A stretch of DNA of 64,000 bases from Bin5 sp009843665. GTDB taxonomy: Bacteria; Chloroflexota; Anaerolineae; Caldilineales; Caldilineaceae. The notes beneath the pieces are model-generated. The model searched no databases. It saw only the letters and a program-made list of their open reading frames with translations, and was not told where the DNA came from. Position numbers and translations under genes: made by a program. The DNA is taken from the NCBI GenBank assembly GCA_965220285.1, contig OZ244818.1:2356001-2420000 (forward strand). The letters run 5' to 3'. Of this stretch, positions 32,568-42,356 are shown piece by piece; the stretch's first letter is position 1; every line of letters begins with the position of its first letter.

Positions 32568-33971
32568 ATGACCACGGATTTCCGCTACGAACCGAACTGG
32601 GACTCCCTGCAGAACTATGAAGTGCCCCAATGGTTTATGAACGACAAGCTGGGCATCTTCATCCACTGGGGCCCCTACTCCGTGCCCGCCTTCGATAACG
32701 AATGGTACCCCCGCTTCATGTACCGCGACGAAATCTCGCGCAAGGGGCCGAACTACCACCAGCACCACACGGAGACCTGGGGCCATCCCTCCAAGTTCGG
32801 ATACAAGGATTTCATCCCCCTGTTCAAAGCGGAAAACTGGGACCCGGCCCAGTGGCTCGATCTGTTCCGGAAGGCCGGCGCCCGTTACATCGTGCCCGTC
32901 GCCGAACACCACGACGGCTTCCCCATGTACGCCAGCACCCATACCCGTTGGAACGCGGCCCAGATGGGCCCCAAGCGGGATGTCTGCAAAGAGCTGGAAC
33001 GGGAGACCCGCGCCGCCGGCCTCAAGTTCGGCGTCTCCAGCCACCGCGCCTTCAACTGGCGCTACTACACTTACGCCGAAGATTTCGACACCACCGATCC
33101 CGGCCTGGAGGAGCTCTACTGCCCGCCCCACCCGGAGGACGCGCCCGCCAGCTGGGACTTTCTGCAGAACTGGTACGCACGCACGGTGGAGATGATCGAC
33201 TACTTCCGGCCGGACGTGCTCTGGTTCGATTTCGGCTGGCATTTCGATGAGTTCGCGCCCTACCGCCCGCAGGTCGCCGCCTACTACTACAACCGCGCCC
33301 TGGAATGGGGCAGCGAACCGGTCCTCCAGTACAAGGACAAGTTCCCGGACGGCGTCGCCGTCTACGATGTCGAACGCGGCAAGCTCGACGACATCCGCCC
33401 GCACTACTGGCAGACCGACACCGCAGTCAGCTACAAGGCCTGGAGCTACATCGAGGACGACGAGTTCAAGAGCCCCGCAACCATCATCCACGACCTGGTC
33501 GACATCGTCAGCAAGAACGGCAACCTGCTCCTGAACGTCGGCCCGCGCGCCGACGGCGTCATCCCCGCACAGGCAACCCAGTTGCTGCTGGACCTGGGCG
33601 CATGGCTGGATGTGAACGGGGAGGCGATCTACGGGACGCGCCACTGGGAGCGGTTCGGCGAGGGCGATACGGAGGTGGTGGTGGGGCACCTGACCGAGCG
33701 CAGTAATCTCCCCTTTACCGCTAAAGACGTGCGCTTCACGCAGAAGGACGACGCCCTCTATGCCATCGTGCTGGGCTGGCCCGGCAGCGAGGCCGCCATC
33801 ACTTCACTGGGCAGCGGCTCGTCGCTCGGCGGGCGCATCGGCGGCGTTTCGATGCTCGGCAGCGACGAGCCTGTCACCTGGAAGCAGGACGAGAACGCCC
33901 TGACCGTCAGCACGCCCGGCCAGCGCCCGTGCGATCACGCCTATACATTCAAGATCGAGCTGCAGGGGTAG
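32568..33971 (+). CDS. GH29 alpha-L-fucosidase
   Basis: This 467-residue glycoside hydrolase has the GH29 hallmarks: FIHWGPYSVP (31-40), EHHDGFPMY (113-121), KFGVSSH and the nucleophile region VLWFDFGWH with D221. A C-terminal beta domain follows from about residue 350. It would remove alpha-L-fucose from glycans. There is no signal peptide, so it probably acts in the cytoplasm on imported oligosaccharides. It overlaps closely with the next gene (2-bp gap), and the downstream cluster includes sugar-oxidising and isomerising enzymes. Confidence 0.9.
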   Translation: MTTDFRYEPNWDSLQNYEVPQWFMNDKLGIFIHWGPYSVPAFDNEWYPRFMYRDEISRKGPNYHQHHTETWGHPSKFGYKDFIPLFKAENWDPAQWLDLFRKAGARYIVPVAEHHDGFPMYASTHTRWNAAQMGPKRDVCKELERETRAAGLKFGVSSHRAFNWRYYTYAEDFDTTDPGLEELYCPPHPEDAPASWDFLQNWYARTVEMIDYFRPDVLWFDFGWHFDEFAPYRPQVAAYYYNRALEWGSEPVLQYKDKFPDGVAVYDVERGKLDDIRPHYWQTDTAVSYKAWSYIEDDEFKSPATIIHDLVDIVSKNGNLLLNVGPRADGVIPAQATQLLLDLGAWLDVNGEAIYGTRHWERFGEGDTEVVVGHLTERSNLPFTAKDVRFTQKDDALYAIVLGWPGSEAAITSLGSGSSLGGRIGGVSMLGSDEPVTWKQDENALTVSTPGQRPCDHAYTFKIELQG

Positions 33972-33973
33972 CC

Positions 33974-35371
33974 ATGTACAGGCGCCGGATCGAACTCTCC
34001 CACGACCTGCCCCACGCCTGCCAGCGCTTCCTCGATGATCTGCGCCGGTGGGCATACGAGGCCATCGACCGCTACGCGGACGAGCCGGCCACCGACGTCC
34101 ACGATCAGGGCACCTACACCACCGGTTGGGAGCCGCTGCTGCGCGCCGGTGCGGACGAACGCATCCTGCACTTCCTGCAACAGAAACGCGATCGCATTCG
34201 CGATCATTTCAACCGGACGCAACAGTGGCGGCACGGTTACTGGCGCATGCAGGAGGCGCACCACGGCACCGAGCACTATGAGCTGTTCCTGGGCGCCCTG
34301 CAGCGCGTCCTGCCGGACGACCGCGAGACAGCGCGGCAGCTGGACGATGCCGCCGAGCACATGGGCAACTGGTCGACCGCGGCGCCGGACTGGTTCGATT
34401 GGGACCGGCGGCGCTTCCACTCGCTCTTCTTCGGCGCCGACGGGCTGCGCACGGAGCCGGGCATGGCGCTCAATACGCCGGACCATCTGCGCTGCGTCAA
34501 CATCTGCCTGCTGGCGGCGTCGCAACCGGAAACGGAGACAGCCAGGACGCGCTATATCGAGCTGGCAACGGCCTACGCGGGCGAGTGGGCGGACGCCATT
34601 CTGGCCGGGGACGCCCTGCCGGTTGCCCTGACCCCCGACGGCGTTCTGTACGAGTTCAGCGCCGGAGGCAAAGCGCTCTACTACTCCTTCATGGGCGAAG
34701 CCCCCGACCTGCAGGCGGAGGTCGACCGGGCGGAGAATCTGCTCGGCTCCGACGCCGTCAACACGTTCCTGCGCCTGTGGCAGGAGAGCGGCGAGCCCCG
34801 CTTTCGACAGGCGGCCGAGAGGCTGCTGAAGCCGCTGGCCGCGCAGCTGGCCGACCCGGATGCCGGCGCGGCCGCCGCTGCCGTGCGGACCTATCGCCGC
34901 TGGACCGGCGACGGGCGCTACGACAAGGCGGTGTTGGAGGCCGCGGCCCGGCTCGATCCTTTCGACATCACATCAGTGACCCTGGACACCGAGTACAAAC
35001 GCCCTGCCCGCCGTGCATCGGGCGTGGGCAAACGCTCCGACGCGCCGCGCTGGCTGGAAGACGGCCGCGAACGGCGCCACAACCCGATCACACTGGCGGT
35101 GGCCGCGGAGATCGAGGGGGACAGCGCGCTGCAAGCGCGCGCCGTGGACTTGGCCCGCACCTACTTCCTCCTAGCGCGCGACGCTTTTCCGGACGGCCGC
35201 GACCACGGCTGCTCGGCGCGCTCGGTCAGCGCGATCGCCCGCGGTCATGGCCGCGAGAACCACGCCGGCATGACGACGGCGGTGCTGGGCCCTGCGCTGG
35301 GTTACGATAGGACGCAATTGCGCAAAGACGTTACAGGGGCTGAACTGACAACGGTATCTGAAGCGACATAG
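33974..35371 (+). CDS. Predicted alpha-helical-barrel protein, unknown function
   Basis: This 465-residue protein starts 2 bp after the fucosidase stop behind GCAGGGG, so the two are almost certainly co-transcribed. It is helical throughout, with repeated pairs such as FLRLWQESGEPRFRQAAERLL and RRWTGDGRYDKAVLEAAARL, as in (alpha/alpha)6 barrel glycan-active enzymes. Conserved-looking aromatic/acidic stretches include DWFDWDRRRFHSLFFG and HGCSARSVS. I could not place it in a named family. Linkage to GH29 suggests a role in breaking down fucosylated or related polysaccharide. No signal peptide is visible. Confidence 0.65.
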   Translation: MYRRRIELSHDLPHACQRFLDDLRRWAYEAIDRYADEPATDVHDQGTYTTGWEPLLRAGADERILHFLQQKRDRIRDHFNRTQQWRHGYWRMQEAHHGTEHYELFLGALQRVLPDDRETARQLDDAAEHMGNWSTAAPDWFDWDRRRFHSLFFGADGLRTEPGMALNTPDHLRCVNICLLAASQPETETARTRYIELATAYAGEWADAILAGDALPVALTPDGVLYEFSAGGKALYYSFMGEAPDLQAEVDRAENLLGSDAVNTFLRLWQESGEPRFRQAAERLLKPLAAQLADPDAGAAAAAVRTYRRWTGDGRYDKAVLEAAARLDPFDITSVTLDTEYKRPARRASGVGKRSDAPRWLEDGRERRHNPITLAVAAEIEGDSALQARAVDLARTYFLLARDAFPDGRDHGCSARSVSAIARGHGRENHAGMTTAVLGPALGYDRTQLRKDVTGAELTTVSEAT

Positions 35372-35387
35372 GGTTTGGCAGGGCGGG

Positions 35388-36146
35388 CTACTTCTGTGCC
35401 AGGAATACCATTCCGGCGCTGTCCCGCGTCAGGCTGTCCCCGGCATAGTTCCGGTATGCTGACAGTTCCCGGAAGCCGGCCTGCTCCAACATCCGTTTCA
35501 CCTCCGGCGGTGTAAAGGCCCGGATCTGCCAGGTTGTCTCGTGGCGCCGGCCCTGTTGATACCACTGAAAAGCCCTGGTGTAAATGCCGCTCAGGAGATC
35601 AAGGCTTCCCTTGTCTGCGATAAGGAATCCACCCCCATCAAAGGAATTGTTGCGGTCGCCATTCAGGATCAACTCGTCACGGTTCACAACAATGTCAAGG
35701 AGAAAACGGCCGCCGCTCTTGAGGACACGCGCCACTTCAGCGAGTACCCGTTGGTTGTCCGCCTCATCCTGAAAGCATCCGAACTCGCTGAGTGTGAGAG
35801 TGACGAAATCGAAGGTTTCCGTCCAGTGCGCCGGCAGGCTGCGCATGTCGCCGCGAACCCACTCGATCTGCGCGCTTACCTGTTCAGCTGATTCCTGGGC
35901 CCGTGTCAGCATTGCGTCGCTGAGGTCGTAACCGGTCACCCGGAAGCCGCGCAGCGCCATCGGGATCGTCAGCCATCCGAGCCCGCAGGCCAGGTCAAGG
36001 AATCGTGCTCCTGGTTGCGCTTCCAGCAGAGAAAGAATCTGCTCCAGCTCGTGTGGATTCGAATTCGGTTCATAGGCAGGCGGCCAGATCCAGTTGAACT
36101 CTTCATCAGCATAAAGTCTTTGCCAGGATGGGGCGGGGGCGTCCAT
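35388..36146 (-). CDS. Class I SAM-dependent methyltransferase
   Basis: This 252-residue protein contains the SAM-binding loop FLDLACGLGWLTIPMA, the acidic residue at the end of strand 2 (VTGYDLSDAML), GDMRSLP and the later FDFVTLTLSEFGCF. The fold is of the Methyltransf_25 type acting on small molecules. ATG 36146 was preferred to an upstream one because AAGGAAGG lies just before it. It is transcribed against its neighbours and overlaps the cluster's 3' end. The substrate is unknown. Confidence 0.82.
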   Translation of the reverse strand: MDAPAPSWQRLYADEEFNWIWPPAYEPNSNPHELEQILSLLEAQPGARFLDLACGLGWLTIPMALRGFRVTGYDLSDAMLTRAQESAEQVSAQIEWVRGDMRSLPAHWTETFDFVTLTLSEFGCFQDEADNQRVLAEVARVLKSGGRFLLDIVVNRDELILNGDRNNSFDGGGFLIADKGSLDLLSGIYTRAFQWYQQGRRHETTWQIRAFTPPEVKRMLEQAGFRELSAYRNYAGDSLTRDSAGMVFLAQK

Positions 36147-36214
36147 ATGCGCCTTCCTTTGCGTGAGGGTATCTGTTCTGTCATCTGTAATTGTAGCATG
36201 AAGGAACTGAGCGA

Positions 36215-37270
36215 ATGACACCCCTGCAGCTCGGCATCATCGGTTGCGGCATGATCGGCGCCGCCCACGCCGAGGCTGCCGCGGCCTCCGACCAGATCGA
36301 GCTGGTTGCCGTCGCCGATGTGCAGCGGCCGCTGGCGGAGAAGATGGCCGCCGCCCGCTCGGTGGAGACGGTCTACAGCAGCGGCGCAGAACTTCTGACC
36401 GATACACGGGTGGAGGCCGTTGTCCTGGCACTGCCAGCCTCTTTCCGCATCGAACTGGGGTTGCAGGCCCTGCAAGCCGGCAAACATCTGCTGACGGAAA
36501 AGCCGGTGGCCCGCAGCGCCGGCGAAGTGCGCCAGCTGCTCTCCGTCCAGGGGGACCGGGTCGCGGCCTGCTGCTCCTCCCGCTTTCACTTTCTGGAATC
36601 GAACCGGGTCGTTACCGACTGGATCGCACAGGGCAAGCTGGGCCCGCTGCGTCTTCTCCGCTGCCGCGTCATCCACCCGGCGACACCGGCGCCGGAGACG
36701 CACCCGCCCGCCTGGCGGCTCAGCCGCGAGCTGAACGGCGGCGGCATTCTCGTCAACTGGGGCTGCTACGATCTGGACTATCTGCTGGGCATCAGCGGCT
36801 GGCAGCTGCTCCCGCAGACGGTCCTGGCGCAGAGCTGGCGCGTTCCATCCATCTTCGCCGACACGGTTGCGCCGGGATCCGACGGCGAGACGCACATCAC
36901 CGGACTGGTGCGCTGCGCCGGCGGTACCGTGCTCACCTATGAGCGCGGCGAGTACGCCGCCGCGCAGGCGGAGGCATCCTGGGAGGTGATCGGGGAGACT
37001 GGCTCGCTGCGCCTGCAGATGACGCCCGCGCCGGAGAAGGAAATCCTGCAGTTCGAGGCGACCCGCGCCGAGGGGACCGTTTCCCGGACACTGTGGTCGG
37101 GCAGCGATTCCTACAGAGACATCCACCGCGGCCTGCTGGAGGACTTCGCGACCGCGGTCCGCACAGGCCGCCCACCCCAGACGACGCTGAAGCAGGCGCT
37201 GCTGGTGCAACAGATCACCGATGCGATGTACAGGTCGGCAGAGACAGGGGAGGCGGTGGCGATTAAGTAG
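36215..37270 (+). CDS. Gfo/Idh/MocA family oxidoreductase
   Basis: This 351-residue NAD(P)-dependent sugar dehydrogenase-like protein begins with the Rossmann motif GIIGCGMIGAAHAEA and keeps the catalytic-type lysine in LTEKPVARS, then an alpha/beta C-terminal domain. Members oxidise or rearrange sugars and inositols. An AAGGAACTGAG site sits before the ATG. Neighbours include GH29 and, downstream, an isomerase-like and an enolase-superfamily gene, so it probably belongs to the same catabolic theme. Confidence 0.87.
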   Translation: MTPLQLGIIGCGMIGAAHAEAAAASDQIELVAVADVQRPLAEKMAAARSVETVYSSGAELLTDTRVEAVVLALPASFRIELGLQALQAGKHLLTEKPVARSAGEVRQLLSVQGDRVAACCSSRFHFLESNRVVTDWIAQGKLGPLRLLRCRVIHPATPAPETHPPAWRLSRELNGGGILVNWGCYDLDYLLGISGWQLLPQTVLAQSWRVPSIFADTVAPGSDGETHITGLVRCAGGTVLTYERGEYAAAQAEASWEVIGETGSLRLQMTPAPEKEILQFEATRAEGTVSRTLWSGSDSYRDIHRGLLEDFATAVRTGRPPQTTLKQALLVQQITDAMYRSAETGEAVAIK

Positions 37271-37308
37271 AAGTCGATCAGTTTCCGGCAGTGGTTAACG
37301 AAACGATC

Positions 37309-38220
37309 TCAGAACTGTTGAAAAGCATTTGCATAATCAGTACGCTGAATGAAGGCCGACGGCAAGATCTGCAAACCAATCACTGACGCGGAGCCATACT
37401 TGCTATAGTCGTCTGACACATAGACTGGCGTTACGTATTCAAGTTCAGCGAAAATTGAAAGAACATAGGACACCTGTCGATCGATTCCCGGGGCGATGTG
37501 ACGCATGGAAAATCCGTATGTGCGCAACTGCTGCCATAGAGAAGACAAGGTATCGTATGGCAACATATACTTCTGTGCCGCCGCCTTGACGCATATGCCA
37601 AGCGGTTCTTGTGAGACATGCGCTGAGAATGGATTCTTCTTTGCTACCGTCTTATATTCACTCTTGTCCTTCAGAACTGACTCGATATCTTCCCACACTT
37701 CGCTAAATGGCAGACTCTGTGGTTCCGTCCGCAGCCAATCGCTCATCTCGCCAGGCTGCAAGTGCTCCACAAAAACATTATCTCGCTCAGGGTAAACAAA
37801 TACCTCTATCGGCAAGGGTTGCAGATACTTCTCCATCAGCGGCTGAACTTGCGAACTGAAGTCCAATTGACCATTGCCACAACCCAGAGGTGGGAATGCA
37901 ATGCTGTGGATTCCCATACTCGAATATGTCTCAACGAATTTCCTCAGCCCACTATCGACATCTTCTATTCTTGAAGGTTGTCGCCAGTGTCTCTTGGTTG
38001 GGAAATTCAACACCCACTTATTTGGTGACTTGTATAGCCATAAACTCCCGACGTTGAAATCTCCTTTTTCGCACAGTTCACGGTACTTCGCATACATTTC
38101 CGGGAAGTGGCGCTTAAACTGCAATGCGACGCCTTTGCCCATAACGCCAACGGTATTCACTGTATTGACCAACACCTGTGCCGGTGACTGGAACAGGTCT
38201 CCTTGAACATACAGAATCAT
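37309..38220 (-). CDS. Macro-domain protein, DarG-like, without darT
   Basis: This 303-residue protein begins with a macro domain of the DarG/TARG1 type: YVQGDLFQSPAQVLVNTVNTVGVMGKGVALQFK and FPPLGCGNGQLDF form the ADP-ribose pocket. About 150 further residues follow, with a Asp/Tyr-rich winged-helix-like region, as in full-length DarG. DarG removes ADP-ribose that the toxin DarT puts on thymidines of single-stranded DNA, in phage defence. No DarT gene is next to it. Base composition is clearly lower in GC than neighbours, suggesting transfer. A promoter (38272-38301) and GAGGACAACAG ribosome site fit expression as a single gene. Confidence 0.75.
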   Translation of the reverse strand: MILYVQGDLFQSPAQVLVNTVNTVGVMGKGVALQFKRHFPEMYAKYRELCEKGDFNVGSLWLYKSPNKWVLNFPTKRHWRQPSRIEDVDSGLRKFVETYSSMGIHSIAFPPLGCGNGQLDFSSQVQPLMEKYLQPLPIEVFVYPERDNVFVEHLQPGEMSDWLRTEPQSLPFSEVWEDIESVLKDKSEYKTVAKKNPFSAHVSQEPLGICVKAAAQKYMLPYDTLSSLWQQLRTYGFSMRHIAPGIDRQVSYVLSIFAELEYVTPVYVSDDYSKYGSASVIGLQILPSAFIQRTDYANAFQQF

Positions 38221-38271
38221 TCTGTTGTCCTCAGCAGTTCAGGATCTTTGCATATCCGTGGGTTCAAAGTC

Positions 38272-38301
38272 ATTATACTACGCATCTGACCCGCAGTTGA
38301 A
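38272..38301 (-). promoter_or_regulatory. Promoter of the macro-domain gene
   Basis: On the minus strand TTCAAC and TATAAT are separated by 18 bp, ending about 52 bp before the start codon at 38220. Confidence 0.5.
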
Positions 38302-38384
38302 AATTTGTTCTGATCTCTAAGACGCTTTGACATCCAGTAAGGTTTCCTCAGATCTCTCAATCTTCAGAAAGGAACGAGTGCACA

Positions 38385-39185
38385 GTGAACTACGCATTTA
38401 TGAGCTTTTCCTGCCCGCAGGCCACTTTCGCGGAGATGCTGGCGCTGGCGGTGCAGTACGGCTACGACGGCGTCGAGCCCCGGGCTGCCGGCGGCAATAG
38501 CCACGGGGTAGAGCTGGAGGCAACGGCAGAACAGCGCGCCGCCTTCCGCACGCAGGCGGCTGACGCCGGCATCGCCATCTGCTGCCTGGCTGCCGGCAAC
38601 CGCTTTGCCGATCCCGCAGACCGTGACGCGCAGGTGGCAGAGACACTCCAGTACATCGACCTGGCCGCAGACATCGGCGCGCCCGCGCTGCGCATCTTCG
38701 GCGGGCGGATCCCGGACGGCGTCAGCCGGGAGTCGGCCATTAGCGGCGTGGCAGACGCCCTGACGCGCCTGACGGGTCGAGCCGGCGACCGCGGCGTCGT
38801 CGTATGCATGGAAACGCACGACGACTGGTGCAACCCCGCCGACGTCGCCGCGGTGATGGCACAGGTCGACCACCCGGCGATTGGTGTAAACTGGGACGCC
38901 GCGCATCCGGTGCGCACAGAGGGCTGGACGCTGGCAGATTCTTATAGCACCCTGCGGCGCTGGATCCGCCATACCCATGTGCACGACCTGTTTGTGGACG
39001 CGAACCGGCCGGACTACACGGCTTTCGGCACAGGGGATATCGATCACAAACAGGTGCTGGCGCTGTTGCGCAGCGGCGGCTACGGCGGCTACCTCAGCGG
39101 CGAATGGATCAACTGGGAGCCGCCGGACGTTCACCTGCCGCGCGAGATCGCGACGCTGCGCGGTTACGAGCGCGCGCTGGCGTGA
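38385..39185 (+). CDS. Sugar phosphate isomerase/epimerase (xylose isomerase-like TIM barrel)
   Basis: This 266-residue protein has the AP_endonuc_2/xylose-isomerase-like fold: YGYDGVEPRA, RIFGGRIP, VCMETHDDW (metal glutamate), VNWDAAHP (Asp-x-x-His), HVHDLF and SGEWINW (final glutamate). These enzymes interconvert keto- and aldo-sugars or act on inositols. The start is a GTG behind AAAGGAACGAG. The enolase-superfamily gene follows 77 bp later. It belongs to the sugar-catabolic cluster around 32.5-40.7 kb. Confidence 0.85.
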   Translation: MNYAFMSFSCPQATFAEMLALAVQYGYDGVEPRAAGGNSHGVELEATAEQRAAFRTQAADAGIAICCLAAGNRFADPADRDAQVAETLQYIDLAADIGAPALRIFGGRIPDGVSRESAISGVADALTRLTGRAGDRGVVVCMETHDDWCNPADVAAVMAQVDHPAIGVNWDAAHPVRTEGWTLADSYSTLRRWIRHTHVHDLFVDANRPDYTAFGTGDIDHKQVLALLRSGGYGGYLSGEWINWEPPDVHLPREIATLRGYERALA

Positions 39186-39262
39186 GAAGAGGATGCCGCG
39201 CCGGTCGCGTATGCTTGCGACAGTCACAAGTTATCTCTGCACAGACACCGGGGGAACGACAG

Positions 39263-40726
39263 ATGCCCATCCGCCTGCTCGACTTTGATCTCCATATCCT
39301 CAACATGCGCAACCGCATGCCCTTCCGCTACGGCATCGTCACCATGACCGCGCTGCCGCATCTCTTTTTGCAGGCTCGGGTCGAGGTGGACGGCAAGCAG
39401 GCGGACGGGATCGCCGCCGAGGGCCTGGCGCCCAAATGGTTTACCAAAGTGCCCGATTCGTCGATGGCCCAGGATATCGCCGAGATGCTCGACGTAATCC
39501 AGGCGGCCTGCCGACACGCCCAGGAAGCCGGCGCGGCGGGCACGGTCTTCGACCTGTGGCAGGCCGTCTACCGGGCCCAGGAGGCCTGGGCCGCGGACAC
39601 GGACTACCCCCCGCTGCTGTGGGCGTTCGGCGTCTCGCTGGTGGAGCGGGCGCTCATCGACGGCTTCTGCCGGGCTGCGGGCACGACCTTCGCCCAGGCC
39701 GTGCATGCAAACAGCCTGGGAATGCACCTTGACAACCTGCGCCCGGAGCTGGCCGGGCATACGCCGGCGGACCTGCTGCCGGCCAGGCCTCTGGAACGGA
39801 TCATCGTTCGGCATACGGTCGGCATGATCGATCCCCTCACCGACGACGAAGTCCTGCCCGAAGATCAGGTCGATGACGGTTTGCCCGCATCGCTGGACGC
39901 TTCGATCCAGGCCTACGGACTGACCCACTTCAAGATCAAGATCGGCGGCGACATCGACGCCGACAGGGCACGGCTGCAACGCATCGCCGCGCTGCTGGAC
40001 GAACGCAATGTCAATTACCGGCACACACTCGACGGCAACGAGACCTATCACAACGTCGATGATTTTCGCGCCCTGTGGGAAGGGTTGAACGCCGACCCGG
40101 CCCTTCGCGACTTTCTGCAGCGGCTGATCTTCGTCGAACAGCCCTTCCACCGCGATATCGCCCTCAGCCAGGAGGTGGGCGCGGCCCTGCTCGCCTGGCG
40201 CGAACGGCCGCCGATCATCATCGACGAATCCGACGGCGAGCTTTCCAGCGCGCCCACCGCCCTCGCAAGCGGCTACGTGGGCACCAGCCACAAGAACTGT
40301 AAAGGCATCTTCAAGGGCATCGCCAACACCTGCCTCATCCGCCACCGTCAGCGCCAGGAGCCGGACGCGCTGCACATCATCAGCGCCGAGGACCTGTGCA
40401 ATCTGGGGCCGGTGGCACTGTTGGAGGACCTGGCCGTGCTGGCGACGCTGGGCATCGAACACGCCGAACGCAACGGCCATCACTACTTCGCCGGCCTGTC
40501 GATGCTGCCGGACAACGTGCAGGCGCAGATCCTGGCTGCGCACGGCGATCTCTACCGCCCGCACACGACCCCGAGCGGGCGCAGTTTCCCGACACTGGCG
40601 GTCGAGAACGGCTCCGTTGACGTGGGCAGCGTCACGGCCGCGCCCTTTGGCCCAGAAAATGTTCTCGACCCATCGCAGTTTACGCCTGTGGCCGAATGGA
40701 AATACGAATCGCTGGGACTGGATTGA
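39263..40726 (+). CDS. Enolase-superfamily (mandelate racemase-like) enzyme
   Basis: This 487-residue protein is a divergent member of the enolase superfamily. It shows the KxK motif in THFKIKIGG (K224, K226), three metal-binding acids in LDGNE (D257), VEQPF (E292) and IIDES (D321/E322), and a late lysine in HKNCKG (K347). It is longer than typical dehydratases (about 380 residues), mainly from insertions at 60-175 and the C-terminal tail. These enzymes abstract a proton alpha to a carboxylate, as in sugar-acid dehydration. ATG 39263 was chosen because the family fold starts there. It is downstream of the isomerase-like gene. Confidence 0.82.
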   Translation: MPIRLLDFDLHILNMRNRMPFRYGIVTMTALPHLFLQARVEVDGKQADGIAAEGLAPKWFTKVPDSSMAQDIAEMLDVIQAACRHAQEAGAAGTVFDLWQAVYRAQEAWAADTDYPPLLWAFGVSLVERALIDGFCRAAGTTFAQAVHANSLGMHLDNLRPELAGHTPADLLPARPLERIIVRHTVGMIDPLTDDEVLPEDQVDDGLPASLDASIQAYGLTHFKIKIGGDIDADRARLQRIAALLDERNVNYRHTLDGNETYHNVDDFRALWEGLNADPALRDFLQRLIFVEQPFHRDIALSQEVGAALLAWRERPPIIIDESDGELSSAPTALASGYVGTSHKNCKGIFKGIANTCLIRHRQRQEPDALHIISAEDLCNLGPVALLEDLAVLATLGIEHAERNGHHYFAGLSMLPDNVQAQILAAHGDLYRPHTTPSGRSFPTLAVENGSVDVGSVTAAPFGPENVLDPSQFTPVAEWKYESLGLD

Positions 40727-40930
40727 ACGCACGACAAGCAGTGGCGCGGCCGGTGGGCCAACCTGATCCGGTTACGAATACGAAGCGGCAGAAACGCAAC
40801 TTTAGGGCGACGGCTGTGTTTTCTCTTGTAGAACGGCATAAGATTTTCGTCCTGCTTCCTTCCGCATGCGAGACTGTTCCCCCGCTCTTGCGCCGGAAGG
40901 TCCGTAAGCAGAGAATCGCGCTCCCATACA

Positions 40931-42319
40931 ATGGATTCCACGACACCGCCTGCCACAGCGGAAGAAACTGAATCCCAGGAAGCAAGCATCGTTCTGGCGC
41001 CGAACACCGACTGGGATACTGCGACCAAGAGAACGGTCCTGATCGTCCTGCTCGTCGTCGGCGCGCTCATCTTCTGGATCAGCCGTCCGGTCCTGCCGAT
41101 TCTGATTATGGCAGGGCTTGTCTCCTACTTCCTGATCCCCATTGTCGATTTGTGCGAACGGCTGCACATCCCCCGCAGCGTGAGCACGATCGTCCTGTAC
41201 CTGCTTTTCCTGGTTCTGTTACTTCTGGCCCCCGTTCTGCTTGTGCCGGTTCTGCTGTCCCAGCTTACAGCGCTCTATTTTGATGTGCCCACAGCGGCGC
41301 GAAACTTTCTGCACTTTCTGCAGGAGTCGGTCGCAGACCTGCCAACCAGTGGGACCATCCTCGGCCTTGATGTCACGTTCGAAGGGGTCGTGGGCCAGAT
41401 CCAACAGACGCTGGCCGACGAGATTGCGGTGGAACGCTTCCTGCCCGGCGCGCAGCAGATTCTGGACTACGTCAATCAGCTTCTGAGTACAGCCACGAAC
41501 GTGGTGAGCAGCACGGCGACCATCGGTCTGACGGTGGTTGGCAGCATCGTCAATATCGTCGTCTTCCTGCTGCTTCTCTTCTTTATCAGCCTGTACTTGA
41601 CCAAGGACGCGCCCCGCATCCAGCGCTACGTGGAGGGGCTGTTCCCGGTTGAGTATTACTCCGAAGGCGTGGAATTGATGCGGCGGCTGCGCAACATCTG
41701 GAACGCCTTCTTCCGCGGGCAGCTCATCCTCTCGCTATCGATCGGCGTGGCGACCTATTTTTCGCTGAGCCTGATGGGAATGCGGGGGGCGCTGATTCTG
41801 GCGATTCTGGCCGGCGCGCTCGAAATCCTGCCCAACATCGGCCCGATCCTGGCGATGATCCCGGCCGTCATCATCGCCCTGGCGCAGGGGAGCTCCACGC
41901 TCGAACTGAGCAACCTGAACTTCGCTCTCCTCGTAATCGGAGTCTACTTCATCATTCAGCAGCTGGAGCATCAGCTTCTCGTGCCGCGCGTTATCGGCAC
42001 CAGCGTCCATCTGCATCCGGTTGTGGTGGTCTGCGGCGTCGTGGTGGGGGCAAGTGTGGGCGGGATACTGGGCGCGTTTCTGGCCGCGCCGGTCATCGCC
42101 AGCTTGCGGCTGATCGGCAGCTATACCCACGCCAAACTGCTAAACTATCAACCCTTCAGCGACCGCCGTCCGGTCGCGGCGGGTCAGCGCGCCGGCGTCT
42201 ACCGCAGGGTGGTTGTTTCGGAAGCAGAGGATGCGGCTGCACGCCCCGAGATGGAATTGGAAGAGGACGCGCACGCGCCGCCCGCTTCCCAGACCGCCAA
42301 CTCGCCCGCAGGCGATTAA
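40931..42319 (+). CDS. AI-2E family transporter (UPF0118)
   Basis: This 462-residue membrane protein has about eight hydrophobic helices and typical AI-2E family segments such as ISRPVLPILIMAGLVSYFLIPIV and QLEHQLLVPRVIG, followed by an acidic hydrophilic C-terminal tail of about 70 residues. Family members export small molecules (autoinducer-2 has been proposed) or act as sodium/proton antiporters; the substrate here is not determined. It converges on tsaD with a 37-bp gap that holds a small GC-rich stem (CAGGCG/CGCCTG). Confidence 0.83.
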   Translation: MDSTTPPATAEETESQEASIVLAPNTDWDTATKRTVLIVLLVVGALIFWISRPVLPILIMAGLVSYFLIPIVDLCERLHIPRSVSTIVLYLLFLVLLLLAPVLLVPVLLSQLTALYFDVPTAARNFLHFLQESVADLPTSGTILGLDVTFEGVVGQIQQTLADEIAVERFLPGAQQILDYVNQLLSTATNVVSSTATIGLTVVGSIVNIVVFLLLLFFISLYLTKDAPRIQRYVEGLFPVEYYSEGVELMRRLRNIWNAFFRGQLILSLSIGVATYFSLSLMGMRGALILAILAGALEILPNIGPILAMIPAVIIALAQGSSTLELSNLNFALLVIGVYFIIQQLEHQLLVPRVIGTSVHLHPVVVVCGVVVGASVGGILGAFLAAPVIASLRLIGSYTHAKLLNYQPFSDRRPVAAGQRAGVYRRVVVSEAEDAAARPEMELEEDAHAPPASQTANSPAGD

Positions 42320-42356
42320 ACGCGGCACAGGCGCGGCGCCTGCACCCCTATATCGT

